From the NCBI GenBank assembly GCA_029204225.1, contig CM055113.1, positions 8,530,352-8,594,351 of the forward strand: a stretch of DNA of 64,000 nucleotides. Direction: 5' to 3'. This document shows, one piece after another, positions 48,301 through 61,100 of the stretch. Below the pieces are notes generated by a model. That model did no database searches. It was given only the letters and a program-made list of their open reading frames with translations, and was not told the origin of the DNA. Position 1 is the stretch's first letter. Each line of letters starts with the position of its first letter. Source of the DNA: Diphasiastrum complanatum. Lineage: Eukaryota > Streptophyta > Lycopodiopsida > Lycopodiales > Lycopodiaceae. The translations under genes and the position numbers were made by a program.

Positions 48301-51300
48301 CATGAAATTGATAAAGGGACAAATAATTAAGGTCTACGTAATTTGTGATTGTGATCCAGATTATCAGAGATGAAACTTCCAGGTAGATATTCCACTCAAA
48401 AAGATCATTTGCAGCAAAAGGTTGACAAGTACGGCTTTCTGATAATCTATGCCCATGAATTGCATAGTCACATTCAAAATAGCTTTGATACCTGACATTA
48501 AGATCTCCACACCAGATAAGAGGCTTCTTAGAAGATCGAGAAACAAAATCAAGCATTCTTTGATCCCATTTTTGTCTTCTCTGAAATCCTTGCTCATCAT
48601 CCTTCCAGCCATTGTTTGGCACATAAGTATTCAAGAGGGAAAAAGATTGAAATTCAGCCAGGACCACTCTTCCGTCAGTTTCATGTTTGTTTGTTCCAGC
48701 ATCTGTCACAATGTGGAGGAATGTTTTATGATGGTTGACATGTTCTTTTCATAAAAGAATAAGTGCTTGCTCAAGTTCATTACGCTCTAACGACACTCAT
48801 AGCATATGACTTCTTGATTTTAAAATTGACAAGGCAAACAGATTAATGAATAGCCCTACTAGCCTGAAGGATCTATAAGAGATAGCTGGAGTAGGAAAAA
48901 AATTCAGAAAGGCAAATAGGAAATAACAATCTTTAACTAAGAAATTTGTAGAAAGAAAGCTGTATCTTGACAAGCATTGAAAGGCATGGCCACAAGACCA
49001 AACCGACAAGATACCAAATTATTCAAAGAAGGTCTTTTGAGCCTCACAAGGTTATTAATTACATTTCTAGCCTAGTCCGGAATGGCGAGGCAGAACTAAT
49101 AAACTCGTACACTGGAGTATTGAATATCCATGTCAAGGATTATTCCAAATCCTCTGAACTAGACATGAATGTAATGCAAACCCTGCTACTATGAAAAAAA
49201 AATATTGATGTTAAGTTTCGGAAAACAATTAAGAGGGGTGCAACTTGGTCAATGAATTCTTCTACTCAATTTCGGCATTGGATTCCTTCAATTTGTATGG
49301 TGCCAAACAATATGGTGCTCGACAAAGTGGCTTAGACCAAGATAAATTTGTTTTAATGATCATCTCTCCTTCAAGGGGCCTGTTGGGCAAATTTTGTAGA
49401 ATTTACCACCCCCCACAACCTTCTTGTGCTCCACATATAACTTTGATTTTTTATCTTATCTGCTTCCTTTATGTACCTGAGAAACTCTTGATCATTTTCT
49501 TTGATAGAGGCTTCGATAATTAGAAAATATTATGTGGTCACACGTCGTTGGATACACCAACCCAATGTCTTAATTAGTTTCTTAAGCTAATCAACTTGAA
49601 AAATTGTGCACTTATGTCCACGGCATGCCCAAAAAGCATGGTGTTGCCTTGTCATGTACATACATTCCTATCTCAGTGTGAACAGATTGGACTTGTAAAT
49701 TGTAAATATTGAAATGGCTCCCACCGGACTGCAATGTTTTGTAAGAAAATGTAAATAGCAAGTTTTGGTTGACCTGCTTGTATTTTGTATTGGGTAATAG
49801 GTCTTGAATTAGAGGCCATTGGACTGATCTCCTAAAAAGTAGGAGTTGACCAGTCAATGGGACACGTGTCAATGCTCGTTGGGACGCTTGGTCCAATGTA
49901 TGAGTGAGACATGTCAGCAGACAGTCGTCCTATGTGTGAGACATGTCAGCAGACACTTGCCCATGTGTCAGGGTACTGCCAAGTGGCGAGCGTCGGCTGT
50001 GCATGGAGTATGCCATGTGTCAACATTAGGACGGGTCAAGGTTAGGGTCAGGGTCAAGTGGGTGCTTGAGGTAGGAGGGCATGGGAGCTTAGGGGGAGCC
50101 TCTTGAGTATGCCTCATCTACTATGCAGCAGGTGTGGAGAGACTTACCATGATCAAAACTCTTATGTATCGAAACACAATGCATCTATGCCAACCATGAT
50201 TGTGAATATGGAAGTTTTGTACAAGACCATACTGTTAAAAAATGAGACTATTGTATGATGTAATGCATGTGGTTGTGGAAGTCTTGCGTGGGACCTTTGA
50301 AGTTGTGCACATATGTCTATGGAGGTCATGTATGGAATGCCATGAAGGCCATGCATGGGACCTTAAAGGTCATGAGTTTGACCAAAGGCAACATGCATGT
50401 GAATATGGATGGGTAAAGAGTATTCATATACTATTTCTTGTTTTTGGGCAAAACATAATGTGTTTATTTTTTGGATACTCAGTGTGTTACATTACAACAG
50501 GATATTGGAATGGCACGTGATGAAGCTACTAGGCATCTCACAAAGCTATCTCAACTAAACCCTAAGAAATGTTACATTCTGGAACCTTTTTTTTTTGGAA
50601 ATTTGTTTAGGTGTTTTAGAAAAGAAGAAAAATCCATAAAAGGCATCTACAACACATTTAAATACCTTGTATCAGGTATCATATACTAAGCTTTCCAGAA
50701 TCAAGATGTAAGAACATGTTAAAAACTTTAATTTTACTGACAATACTATATAGATGTGCAAAAGCCAGATGATACGGTGACTAACATCCCAATCACTTGT
50801 AACATATAATTACACAAATTTTCAGCAATCCTATTCATTGTGCACAAATTTTATCAAACTAGTGACATTTATGAGCCAGATTTCCAAAACAGATTCATAC
50901 TTTTAGCAAAATTCTCAATAGAACTAATCGGGATCAATTCCAAGAGTTTTGAATTGCCGTTCTTTGTGCCGGGTTATGATGTTCCAGAACCCTGCATTCC
51001 AGAACACTCGTTCTGGACCCCTATGCCTCCAGAATGGCGTTCCGATGCAACTTAGATGGTTGCATGAATCAGCCAAGCACCTCATCAAAGGTTAGGGAAG
51101 GTGGAGCACATGCAATCTGAATCTCAAATACATCAGCTATGTAGACACTACTTCCAACATAGATCCCATCCCACCAATGAAGAAACCTATGGGAATCTGC
51201 ATGCAGCAATCACACAGCATAAATAGATTCATTCTCCTCTCATTTGGTCTTAATTGTACAAGGACTTGAAAACATTGATGAGATACTCTAATAGTAGCAT

Positions 51301-54300
51301 TCCTTTGAAGTACAGCTCTTTGTTGTGTCTAAATAGCATTAATGAACTGCAGGACCAGCATTTCTCTGTGCTCGATCACTTAAGCAGCTTGCCAGCTCCT
51401 CGTTCATGGTCTTACTTGAACACTACGCCCAAGATCACATGAGTACTGATAGCCAAGGTCTTCTTACCCAACTCGTACTACTGTCTACTTTCCAGATGGG
51501 TTCATCAGGTCACAGCTTGTGCGAAAAATGTCCTAGATGATCAGCCTTGATCGTGGTCTGTAGTGATTTTATTATGACTAGAATGTCTGGGAAAGTTACG
51601 GACTACAGGATACAGGCCTACTAGGCTACTCTGCATATATTCCGCAGGCCTCTTTACATTTACTGTTGGTTATGTATATTTCTAGTTACGCATTTTATAT
51701 TAGTCATGTACAGGCCCCAGAGCCTTTTTATATGCTTATGACCCGCACTGGGTCCTTTTTTATGACATTGACTGGCCTTGGGCCCTTATTATATGGTTAT
51801 ATGTGGAGTGGGGGCCCGTAGGAGGGCGCATTATTTTCCCTCCACATTTTGCCTCCCTTTACTTTTGAATTCCTATTTTAGGGTTCATTGGTAGGGTATT
51901 TATAGGGGCATTTGTACACTCATTTTTTTCTGATTATTGATTGGTATTGCTTGGGCTCTTCGTGGGAGAACCTATTGTCTTGTCTATTGCTTGTAGGGTC
52001 TATTGCTGTCTTTTATGCTTCATTGATTCAACACCTGAGATTTTGATCATAACTTGGTATCAAATCACTTTCCTGATTGCTGAATTTCATATCTGATTTT
52101 TTGATTGGGTGCCCATTTTCCTTGCTGATTTTTCTCTCTTTGCTGAGGGCTTTCGTCTCTTTGCTTCAGCAACATTCAGCACAGTTTGGAGGAGGACCAA
52201 CTCCCATCAGAGCATTTTTCTTGGCGGAGCTTTAGCAGATAGTTAGCGGAAGTACTTCCGCTAAATTTGGCGGACGAAAAAAAAAAATTTGGGCAGATTA
52301 TTTCCGGCGCCCAAGTTCCAAATCCTTTTCCCTCTTTTTTTTTTGAACCCTCCATTTGATTCAGGGAAAGGATTCCCAGCCATCTTTTCAGCATTGATTG
52401 GAGGCTGTCCAATGCCCTACTTCATCACATTTTTCAGCCATTGTTCCAGCAGAGTTTCAGCCATATTTCAGTTTTGATTGGAGGCTGTCCATCGCCCTAT
52501 TTCATCACGTTTTCCACAGATTTCCAGCCATATTTTCAGCATTGATAAGAGGCTGTCTAGCGCCCACTTTCATTCTCCTTGTGGTCACATTTTCCAGCCA
52601 GCTCTTCGCACACGCTTGGAGCTCTATCGAGAGGTATCTTTGCTGGTTTCCTTGCTTTCCACACCTTTTCTTGACATTTGTCATTTCCTTTCTTGCTCTT
52701 AGTGTCGTTTGTGTACCTAAAGCGTATTTGGGGTGACAACAAAAGTCCGCTCCCTCCGATATTAAGCTTTTCTTACACTCTCTTCACTTCCTGCATTCCT
52801 TGACCATGGATACTTCCCCTACATCTTCTAAGCCTCGCATACCGTCTTCCACTTACCTTGACGAAGTACGGCATGAATTCCGAGATCATCTTAGGGAAGC
52901 CATGAGTGATGTACGCACTGATTTACACCAGGAGTTACGAGAGACGTTCACTGCTCTTTCTGCCCAGATTGCTACACTATCATTACAGTCCAGTGTTTCT
53001 CCACTATCTCCACCTGTTCCCCCACAACGTACATTTCCACCACCCGAGACTCCTTCATCTTCTGGTCCTTTGCCACGAGACTTTAAGGGTAAGGTTCAGC
53101 TTACTGTGTATTCTGGGTCATCCGATGGAAATGAACTCGAGAATTGGTATTCTAAGCTTAAAACCTACTTCCTTATGTTTCCTAAGACTGACATTCAGCA
53201 GATACATTTGGAGGGCCGTGCTGCTACTTGCTGGCGCATGTTTCGCCAGACGGCTTCACACCCTGGCCTTGCTAGTTGGGCAGAGTTTATGATAGCACTC
53301 CGCCTAGCGATAATTGATCCTCAGTGGCTTATTCGACAGCGCGACATATTTTGCAGTTTATCTCACACTGGTGACTTGGCTGCTTATACGACACGGTTTA
53401 CAGAGCTTTCCTATCTATTCCCAGATATTTCTACATTGGAGCTCATCTCTCACTACGTTGCTGGTCTACAAGGCGCACTCAGGTATGATATTTCTTCTTT
53501 TTTTCCACTCACTCTTTCTCACGCCATCTCCCTTGCTACCGCACTGCAGCACAAGTACTCTCCCATCTCTTCCTCTGTTTCTCGTCCTTCGCGTCCTTTC
53601 ACACATCCTATTTTTTCCTCTCCATCCTCTGCTAGTCCCACATCTGTCAGTTCACCTTCGTCCACTCTTCCTTCTACACCACGTCCTCCTTTTTCTCCTC
53701 ATCCTGTTTTTGTTCGTCGCTACTCACAGCCTGAGATGTCTGAGATCCGTGAGAAGCGCTTATGTTTCAACTGTAAGAGTCTTGATCATATCGCCCGTGA
53801 TTGCCGACAGCCTGCCACTGCTACTGCCGTCTATTTCCATGATGCTGACACACCTGATGATAGTCCTGATTCTGCCATATGCCTTCATATTCTTGATGAT
53901 GACCCACCTGTTGATCAATTTGCCACACCCACTGAGCCTGTTCCTGATCCCCCTGATCTAGCTGTATGCCATGCTCAGCTTGCTTATGCTACTTGGGCCG
54001 GTAAGCCGGGTCCACGCCATATCCGTCTTCGCGTACGTATCACTGGTCGTGAGTTTATTGCCCTTGTTGACACGGGTAGCACTCACTCGTTTCTCAGCAG
54101 TCATATTACTACACGCATTCGTGCTATGCCAGTCACTATGCCTCATCCCCTGCATGTTGAGGTTGCCAACGCACACTCTTTTCCTAGCACGCAGATGTAT
54201 CAGCAGCTTTTATATCGGATTAAAGACTTCCTTGGTCAGACAGATTTTCATATTATTCCACTTACACGGTACAATCTTATCCTCGGTGCTGATTGGTTTG

Positions 54301-57300
54301 CATCCCTTGGTGCAGTTACAGTAGACCTCCAGCAGCAGACATTGACATTCTCTCATGATGGTACTCAGCATATATTTTCCGGTATTGATTCTCGGCAGGA
54401 CTATCAGCTTATTTCCGGGAAGCAGTTCATACGGAGCCTCCCGAAGGCCCACTGTGCGGCTATTCTTTCTGTTCAGCCAGTTCAGCCTATTGCGGATGCA
54501 CCACCTTTGCCACAGGTATTTTCTGAACTGTTGCGTGAATTTGAGCATGTTTTTAGAGAGCCGACTCAGTTACCACCTCTACGAGATGTCAACCACCATA
54601 TAGACCTTGTTTCCTCTGCATCACCTCCTTCTCGTCCTCCTTTTCGTATGTCTATTGTTGAGCGCGAGGAAGTCCAGCGTCAAGTGTCTGATTTATTACG
54701 TCAAGGCCTTATTGTTCCTAGCCACATTCCTTTTGGTGCTCCTGTTTTACTTGTTGATAAGAAGGATGGTACTCAACGTCTATGTATAGATTATCGTGCT
54801 TTAAATAAACTTACTATCTGTAATCAGTACCCTCTCCTTCATATGGATGACCTGTTTGACCAGTTAGGCCAAGCCAAGATCTTTTCTAAACTTGACCTCC
54901 GTTCCGGTTATCACCAGATTAGTATGCATCCTCTTGATGAGCACAAGACAGCTTTCCGTACCGACTTTGGTCTATATGAGTTTCGTGTCCTTCCTTTTGG
55001 TGTTACCAATGGCTCGCCCACTTTTCAGAATGTCATGAATAACATCTTTCGTCCTCTGCTTGGAAAGTGTGTCATTGTTTATTTTGAGGATATCCTCATT
55101 TATAGCACCACTCTCTCTCTCTTCATGTTCAGCACGTTCGTTCTGTTTTTGTTTTGTTAGTTACTCATCATCTGTATGCTAAACGTTCTAAATGTTCTTT
55201 TGCTGTGGTACAAATCGAGTTTTTGGGCTTCTTTGTTACTAATGGTACTGTTCGTCTCGACCCTCGTAAGGTCCGTTCTATTCTTTCATGGCTTGTGCCT
55301 GCTGATGTTCATGATGGTCGTATGTTTCTTGGTCTTGCTATCCATCTTCGTAAACCAGTTGCTCATTTTGCCACTCTTGCATCTCCTTTGCATGCTCTGT
55401 TGAAAAAGGAAACTTCGTTTGCTTGGACTCCCGCATGTCAGTCAGCTTTTGATACTTTGAAAGTTAATCTTACCACTGCCCCTGTTTTATGTCTTCCAGA
55501 TTTTTCCCAACGTTTTGCTGTTGAGACTGATGCTAGTTCCACAGGATTAGGTGCTTTGTTACGTCAGTGTCAGTGTGTTATTGCATATGAATCCCGTCGT
55601 CTTCGTTCGTATGAGCAGCGCTATTCCACTCATGAAAAAAGGTGGCTTGCTATCATTTTTGCTTTAAAGAAGTGGCATCATTATCTGTATCGTGTTCCGT
55701 TTGATGTTTTTACTGATCCCCAGTCACTTCGTTATTTGTATACACAAAAGGATCTTAGTGATCGTCAGTACCGTTGGCTTCAGTTTTTACAGTCCTTTCA
55801 TTTTGATATTCATTATAAGCCTACCGATGGCGACGACTATGCAAGAAGCACAGCTGTAAAATAGCAGCTGGCAGGAATGGAAAAAGCTCTGGATCTGTAG
55901 GAAATGAGGAATCTCGAGGAGCATCATCCTCAATAGCAGCACGTAATAAACTGACATGAAAGATATCACAAGCCCGAGTAGCAGCAGGTAACTCAAGACG
56001 ATATGTAACTGGACTGAGGCGCTCAAGAATCCAAAAAGGCCCATAATAGCGCGGCGCAAACTTCTCAGTAGAAGCAAGACCCTGTACAAAATGATGGCGA
56101 GCAAAGCGTAACCGGAGAAAAACTGTATCTCCCTCTGCAAACTCAACATGGCGCCGATGACGATCAACAATGGTCCTGTACCGCTGCTGAATATGCTGTA
56201 AATGAGTAGCAACTCTAGTAATAATCTCCCGAGCACTCGAAAGATAAGATGAAATAGTAACAGGTGCATCATCTAGAGGAGCAGGTATACCGGGTAGAAC
56301 TGGTGAGTATCCATGAGCAAGCAGAAAAGGAGAAACACCTGTGCTGGAACTAACAGAACTGTTATAACTATACTCAGCCAAACATAAATGCTGATCCCAA
56401 TCACGACCAAAAGGGGAAACATAATGTCGTCAATAATCCTCCAATACCCGGTTAATAACCTCAGACTGACCATCTGCAAAAGAATGATAAGCAGTGCCCA
56501 TAAGTATCCTAACATCCAAGATACGCATAAGCTCTGTCCAAAAACATGATGTAAACTCGGTATCCCGATCAGTAAGTATGGATCGTGGGAGACCATGTAA
56601 GCGGAAAATCTCAGAAATAAATATACGACCACACTGCTCTGCTGTAATAGTACGTCTGACTGGTATGAAATGAGCTTGTTTAGAAAAACCTATCAACTAC
56701 CACCAAACAAGAGTCATGACCACGCTGAGTACGGGGAAGACCTAAAATGAAGTCCATAGATATATCAGTCCACTGGCGGGAAGGAATAGGCCAACTTTGA
56801 AGGAGACCGCCAGGTTTTTCACGGGAATACTTGTTACGAAGGCAAAAATCACAAGTATGAATAAGGTGGGAAAGCTCACGCTTCATGGAAGGCCAATAAA
56901 AATGTTCTTTCAAATAGAACAAGGACTTCTGAAAACCAAAATGGCCACCAACAGGAGAAGAATGGGCATCAAGAAGGAGCTGTGGACGTATGTCGAGAGT
57001 GCTGGGAATACATAACGAACCATAGTGAAACAAACGATGATTAACAATGGAATAAACCTGGTGAGGGTGAGAGGAAGGACGAGAGGCAGACGACATAACA
57101 TCACGAAAGTCTGGACATGTGGCATAAGCCTGAGGAAGATCATCATACCAAGAGTGGGGAGACGTAACAAGACTGTAAGTAAGAGCAGGTAAACTAGACA
57201 AAGCATCACCCTCCACGTTTTGCCTCCCTTTACTTTTGAATTCCTATTTTAGGGTTCATTGGTAGGGTATTTATAGGGGCCTTTGTACACACTCATTTTT

Positions 57301-58031
57301 CAGATTATTGATTGGTATTGCTTGGGCTCTTCGTGAAAGAACCTATTGTCTTGTCTATTGCTTGTAGGGCTTTAGTCTATTGCTGTCTTTTATGCTTCAT
57401 TGATTCAACACCTGAGATTTTGATCATAACTAGGAATACGCTACAACTAAATACCAGCCTGCAATATTCTCATGAAAAATATGCAGAAATAATGAAAACA
57501 TAAGTGAAAAAACACGCAGATTGGCCATGATGTAGGAAGTGATCCATATGATCATAATTTCCTTCATGACAATATAAAAGTCCTATAACTCAAAAACATT
57601 CGTGACACTTCGAAAACCAAAGTTAGGAAGATATCACAGCATGCATACTCATGAGCTCTTTCAGTAAATACAATACATGGTGTATGAGATTGAAGACCAT
57701 CATAAGCTCAAAGGGCAAGGCAACCATCAATTTCATTACTTTGTGGCTTTCATACTTTGATATAAAGCAAAAAACTGATTGTAACTATATGCGTCATAAA
57801 TCGTATAGAACAAGAACAACGAAACAAAATGGGTGACAGAGAATTTTACCAAGAGAAAAGGTAATAGAAACTGGATTGAATCTTTTCTTCACAAGAAGAG
57901 CTGTTCCCCCATATTTATTCTCAGAAAGGGACCACCAAACACGATAATTAGATAGCGGCAAGGCAGAGAAGGCTCGTGTCACAATCTGTACGATTTGCAA
58001 TCACCCAAGCATGTATCTGAATTCTGAAATA

Positions 58032-58102
<71 letters not shown>

Positions 58103-61100
58103 AGATTTACAAGACCTAGCTATGGAGTATCTTAACTCAGATGCTAGATCAACTATGAAAGCTTGAGAAAACTTGGCTATGGAAATATCACACACAAGGA
58201 GAATTGCATGAGCATCTCACAAACTCAAAAGTCCCAAGAAGAAATGAATTGCTAGAGAGAGAGAGAAGGGCGTGGGTCCTCCAAATCCCTTGTGAGGCAA
58301 GCACCTCCTTTACATGCATGGAAAGTCTAGGTGTCAACCATAGGAGTGAGCTACTTGGCCAAGTGGGCCACTTGCACTAATTTACATAACTTAAAAAAAG
58401 GGGGGGTCTCATGCATTTAGTTAAAAACATGCCCCATGAGTTATGTACAACTTAACTAATGCTTAGCCAAAAGGGGTAAAATAGGCATTACTCTTCAACA
58501 CCCCCCCTTAATGGCAATTTTATTCAAACTAACACCCAACAAGGTTCTGAACTTTTCAAACTTATCTTTACTAAGTGGTTTAGTAAAAATATCAGCTGTC
58601 CGGTCGTTGGTGTCACAATAAACTAGCTCGATCTCCCCACTGTGCACTTTCTCTCGTATAAAATGCTGGTCCACCTCTATGTGTTTTGTCCGTGCATGAT
58701 AGACTGGATTCCTTGCAAGCTGAATGCAGCTTTCGTTATCACAATGTAACAATGTAGGTCTTACTTGAGCAATCTGCATGTCCTCAAGTAGACGGCGTAA
58801 CCAAATGGCTTCACAGGCGGACCTCGTAGTCACCCTGTACTCAGCTTCGGTAGACGATAGAGCAATAGTAGGCTGCTTCTTACTGCACCACGATATAGCC
58901 CCTGAACCTAGGCTGAAACAATAGCCTGTCGTCGATCTCCGATCGTCTCTATCACCTGCCCAATCAGAATCTGAATAGCCTTCCAGCTGAAGGTTCCCGT
59001 CATCCGTGTATCCAATCCCATAAGTCACTGTCCCTCTCACATATCGTAGGATCCGCTTGGCTGCCTTCCAATGTGTTTCGGTAGGCTTACACATGTCTTG
59101 ACTTGCAATTCCAACCGCATAAGCAATATCTGGCCTGGTGGTAGTAAGGTAAATCAGGCTGCCCACTAACTGACGATAGAGCGTCTCATCTGCAAATGCT
59201 GGACCATCATCTTTTGATGGCTTGTTGCTTGCATCCATGGGTGTGCTGATTGGTTTGCTTTCTTGCATGTTAAACCTCTTCAATAATTTCTGTGCATACT
59301 TTGCCTGTGAGATAAAAAGACAACGCTTCCCTTTCCAAACTTCAACTCCTAGGCAATAGTGTAGCAAACCCAAATCTTTCATTTCAAACTCATTAGAAAC
59401 ATTCTTCTTAACACAAGCAATAAACTTCTTATTGCTTCCCGTGATGAGTAGATCATCCACATAGAGCACAACAACCACAAAGTCTTCTCCTTCCTTGAAG
59501 ACATAAAGATTGCAATCAGACTTACTCTTCTCAAACCCTTGCCTTGCAAAGTACTCATCAATTCGGCTATACCAAGCCCTTGGCGCCTGTTTGAGCCCAT
59601 ACAAGGCTTTCCTAAGCCTGCAAACCAGATTCTCCTTGCCTGTTATTTCAAATCCCTGCGGTTGTTCCATGTAAACCTCCTCCTGTAGGTGCCCATTAAG
59701 AAAGGCACTCTTGACATCCATTTGATGGACATCCCAATCAAAATATGAGGCTATAGCCAAAACGGTCCTGATAGATGTCATTTTAGCAACAGGTGCGAAT
59801 GTCTCATCATAGTCTAGCCCCTCTTGCTGAGCATAGCCTTTCGCCACCAACCTTGCCTTGTACTTGTCCACTGTTCCATTGGCATGAAACTTGGTCTTAT
59901 AGACCCACTTGCAACCTATTGGTTGCTTCCCTTCTGGCAATGTAGTAAGCTCCCATGTGTCATTCTTGACAATGGAGTCGTACTCCTCCTGCATGGCATG
60001 TTGCCATACCTTTTCTCTCACGGCTTCATGAAAGAACTATGGCTCATCTGCATTCAGAATAGTGGACATAAGAGCAAAGTTAGTCTCTTGTCTCTCATGA
60101 GACCTAAGAGATCTTCTGACACCCTGTTCACTGCTCTCTCCTTCTTCAATCATTTGACCTTCTTTGATTGTTTCCCAATACCACCTAGGTAGCTTCTTCC
60201 TAGCAGTAGGTGATGTGGATGGTGACCACGTATCCCATGGTACTGTTTTAGTCTTCCGTTTGTCCCCAACTTCTGCTTCTGGTACTTGGCCAAAAAGAGG
60301 TCTCGAACTAGTAGGTTCGATTTCCTGTTGTTGCTCCTGCACTTGAGGCTTACAGGACTCTTGACTAGGATCCTCATCCGTGGAATCAATCAAGGGTATG
60401 AACTCAGTAATTCCTTCCTTCTCCTGCTCCTGTATCTTGGGTGCATGCTCTTCATCAAAGATGACATCTCGACTTAGGATCTTCCTCCTGTTTTCGAGAT
60501 CATATAGCACATAAGCTTTCTCACCTTCACTATACCCAAGAAAGACACACTTTACGGATTTTGCATCAAGTTTCTTCCGCAAGTCCTTTGGTATATGTGC
60601 ATATGTTGTACACCCAAATACTCGAAGGCTGCCCACTTTGGGCTTGTTGCCACTATATGCCTCTTCTGGCGTGATTCCTTCAACTGCTTTGGTTAGACTT
60701 CTATTCAATAGAAAAACAGCAGTTGCTACCACTTCTGCCCAAAAGGAATTTGGCAACCCCTTTGCCTTGAGCATGCTCCTCGCACACTCAACTATAGACC
60801 TGTTTTTCCGTTCAGCCACGCCGTTTTGCTGCGGTGTATGTGGAGCAGTAAACTGTCTCTTTATCCCACATGCTTTGCAAAGATCTTTGAACTCATCAGA
60901 AATATACTCACCATCCTTATCTGACCTGAGAGTCTTTAACCTCTTTCCTGTGTGGTTTTCCACCATAGCTTTCCACTGTTTGAAGTATTTGAACGCTTTA
61001 GATTTCAGTTTCAGAAAATAGACCCATACCTTCGGAGAGAAATCATCTACGAAGGTCATGAGATAGTATGCCCCCCCTGCTGATTTGACCTGCATGGGAC

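Larger units (their letters stand above)
51584..57432 (+). mobile_element. Gypsy LTR element with inverted integrase region
   Basis: Two same-direction LTR pieces (homologous part 51838-52054 and 57208-57431) enclose gag-protease-RT-RNase H on plus (52806-55835), followed by integrase on minus (57216-55838). The primer-binding site TGGTATCAAATC lies at 52055-52066. Joining the minus segment in the other direction would restore the usual order, so the integrase part was flipped in place. The right LTR lacks its first part, at least 250 bp. Frameshifts and a mutated RT active site show it is inactive. It sits in the intron between AP endonuclease exons 57850 and 48702. Confidence 0.87.

Noticed and set aside
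48131-48709. Whole 192-codon frame taken as one exon
   Set aside because: Only 48492-48702 matches the AP endonuclease. The remainder runs past a good donor into intron, and the next exon at 44025 fits that donor exactly.
53314-53961. 215-codon Leu-rich frame in the gypsy gag region
   Set aside because: Alternate-frame shadow of the gag-pol frame 52806-55160.
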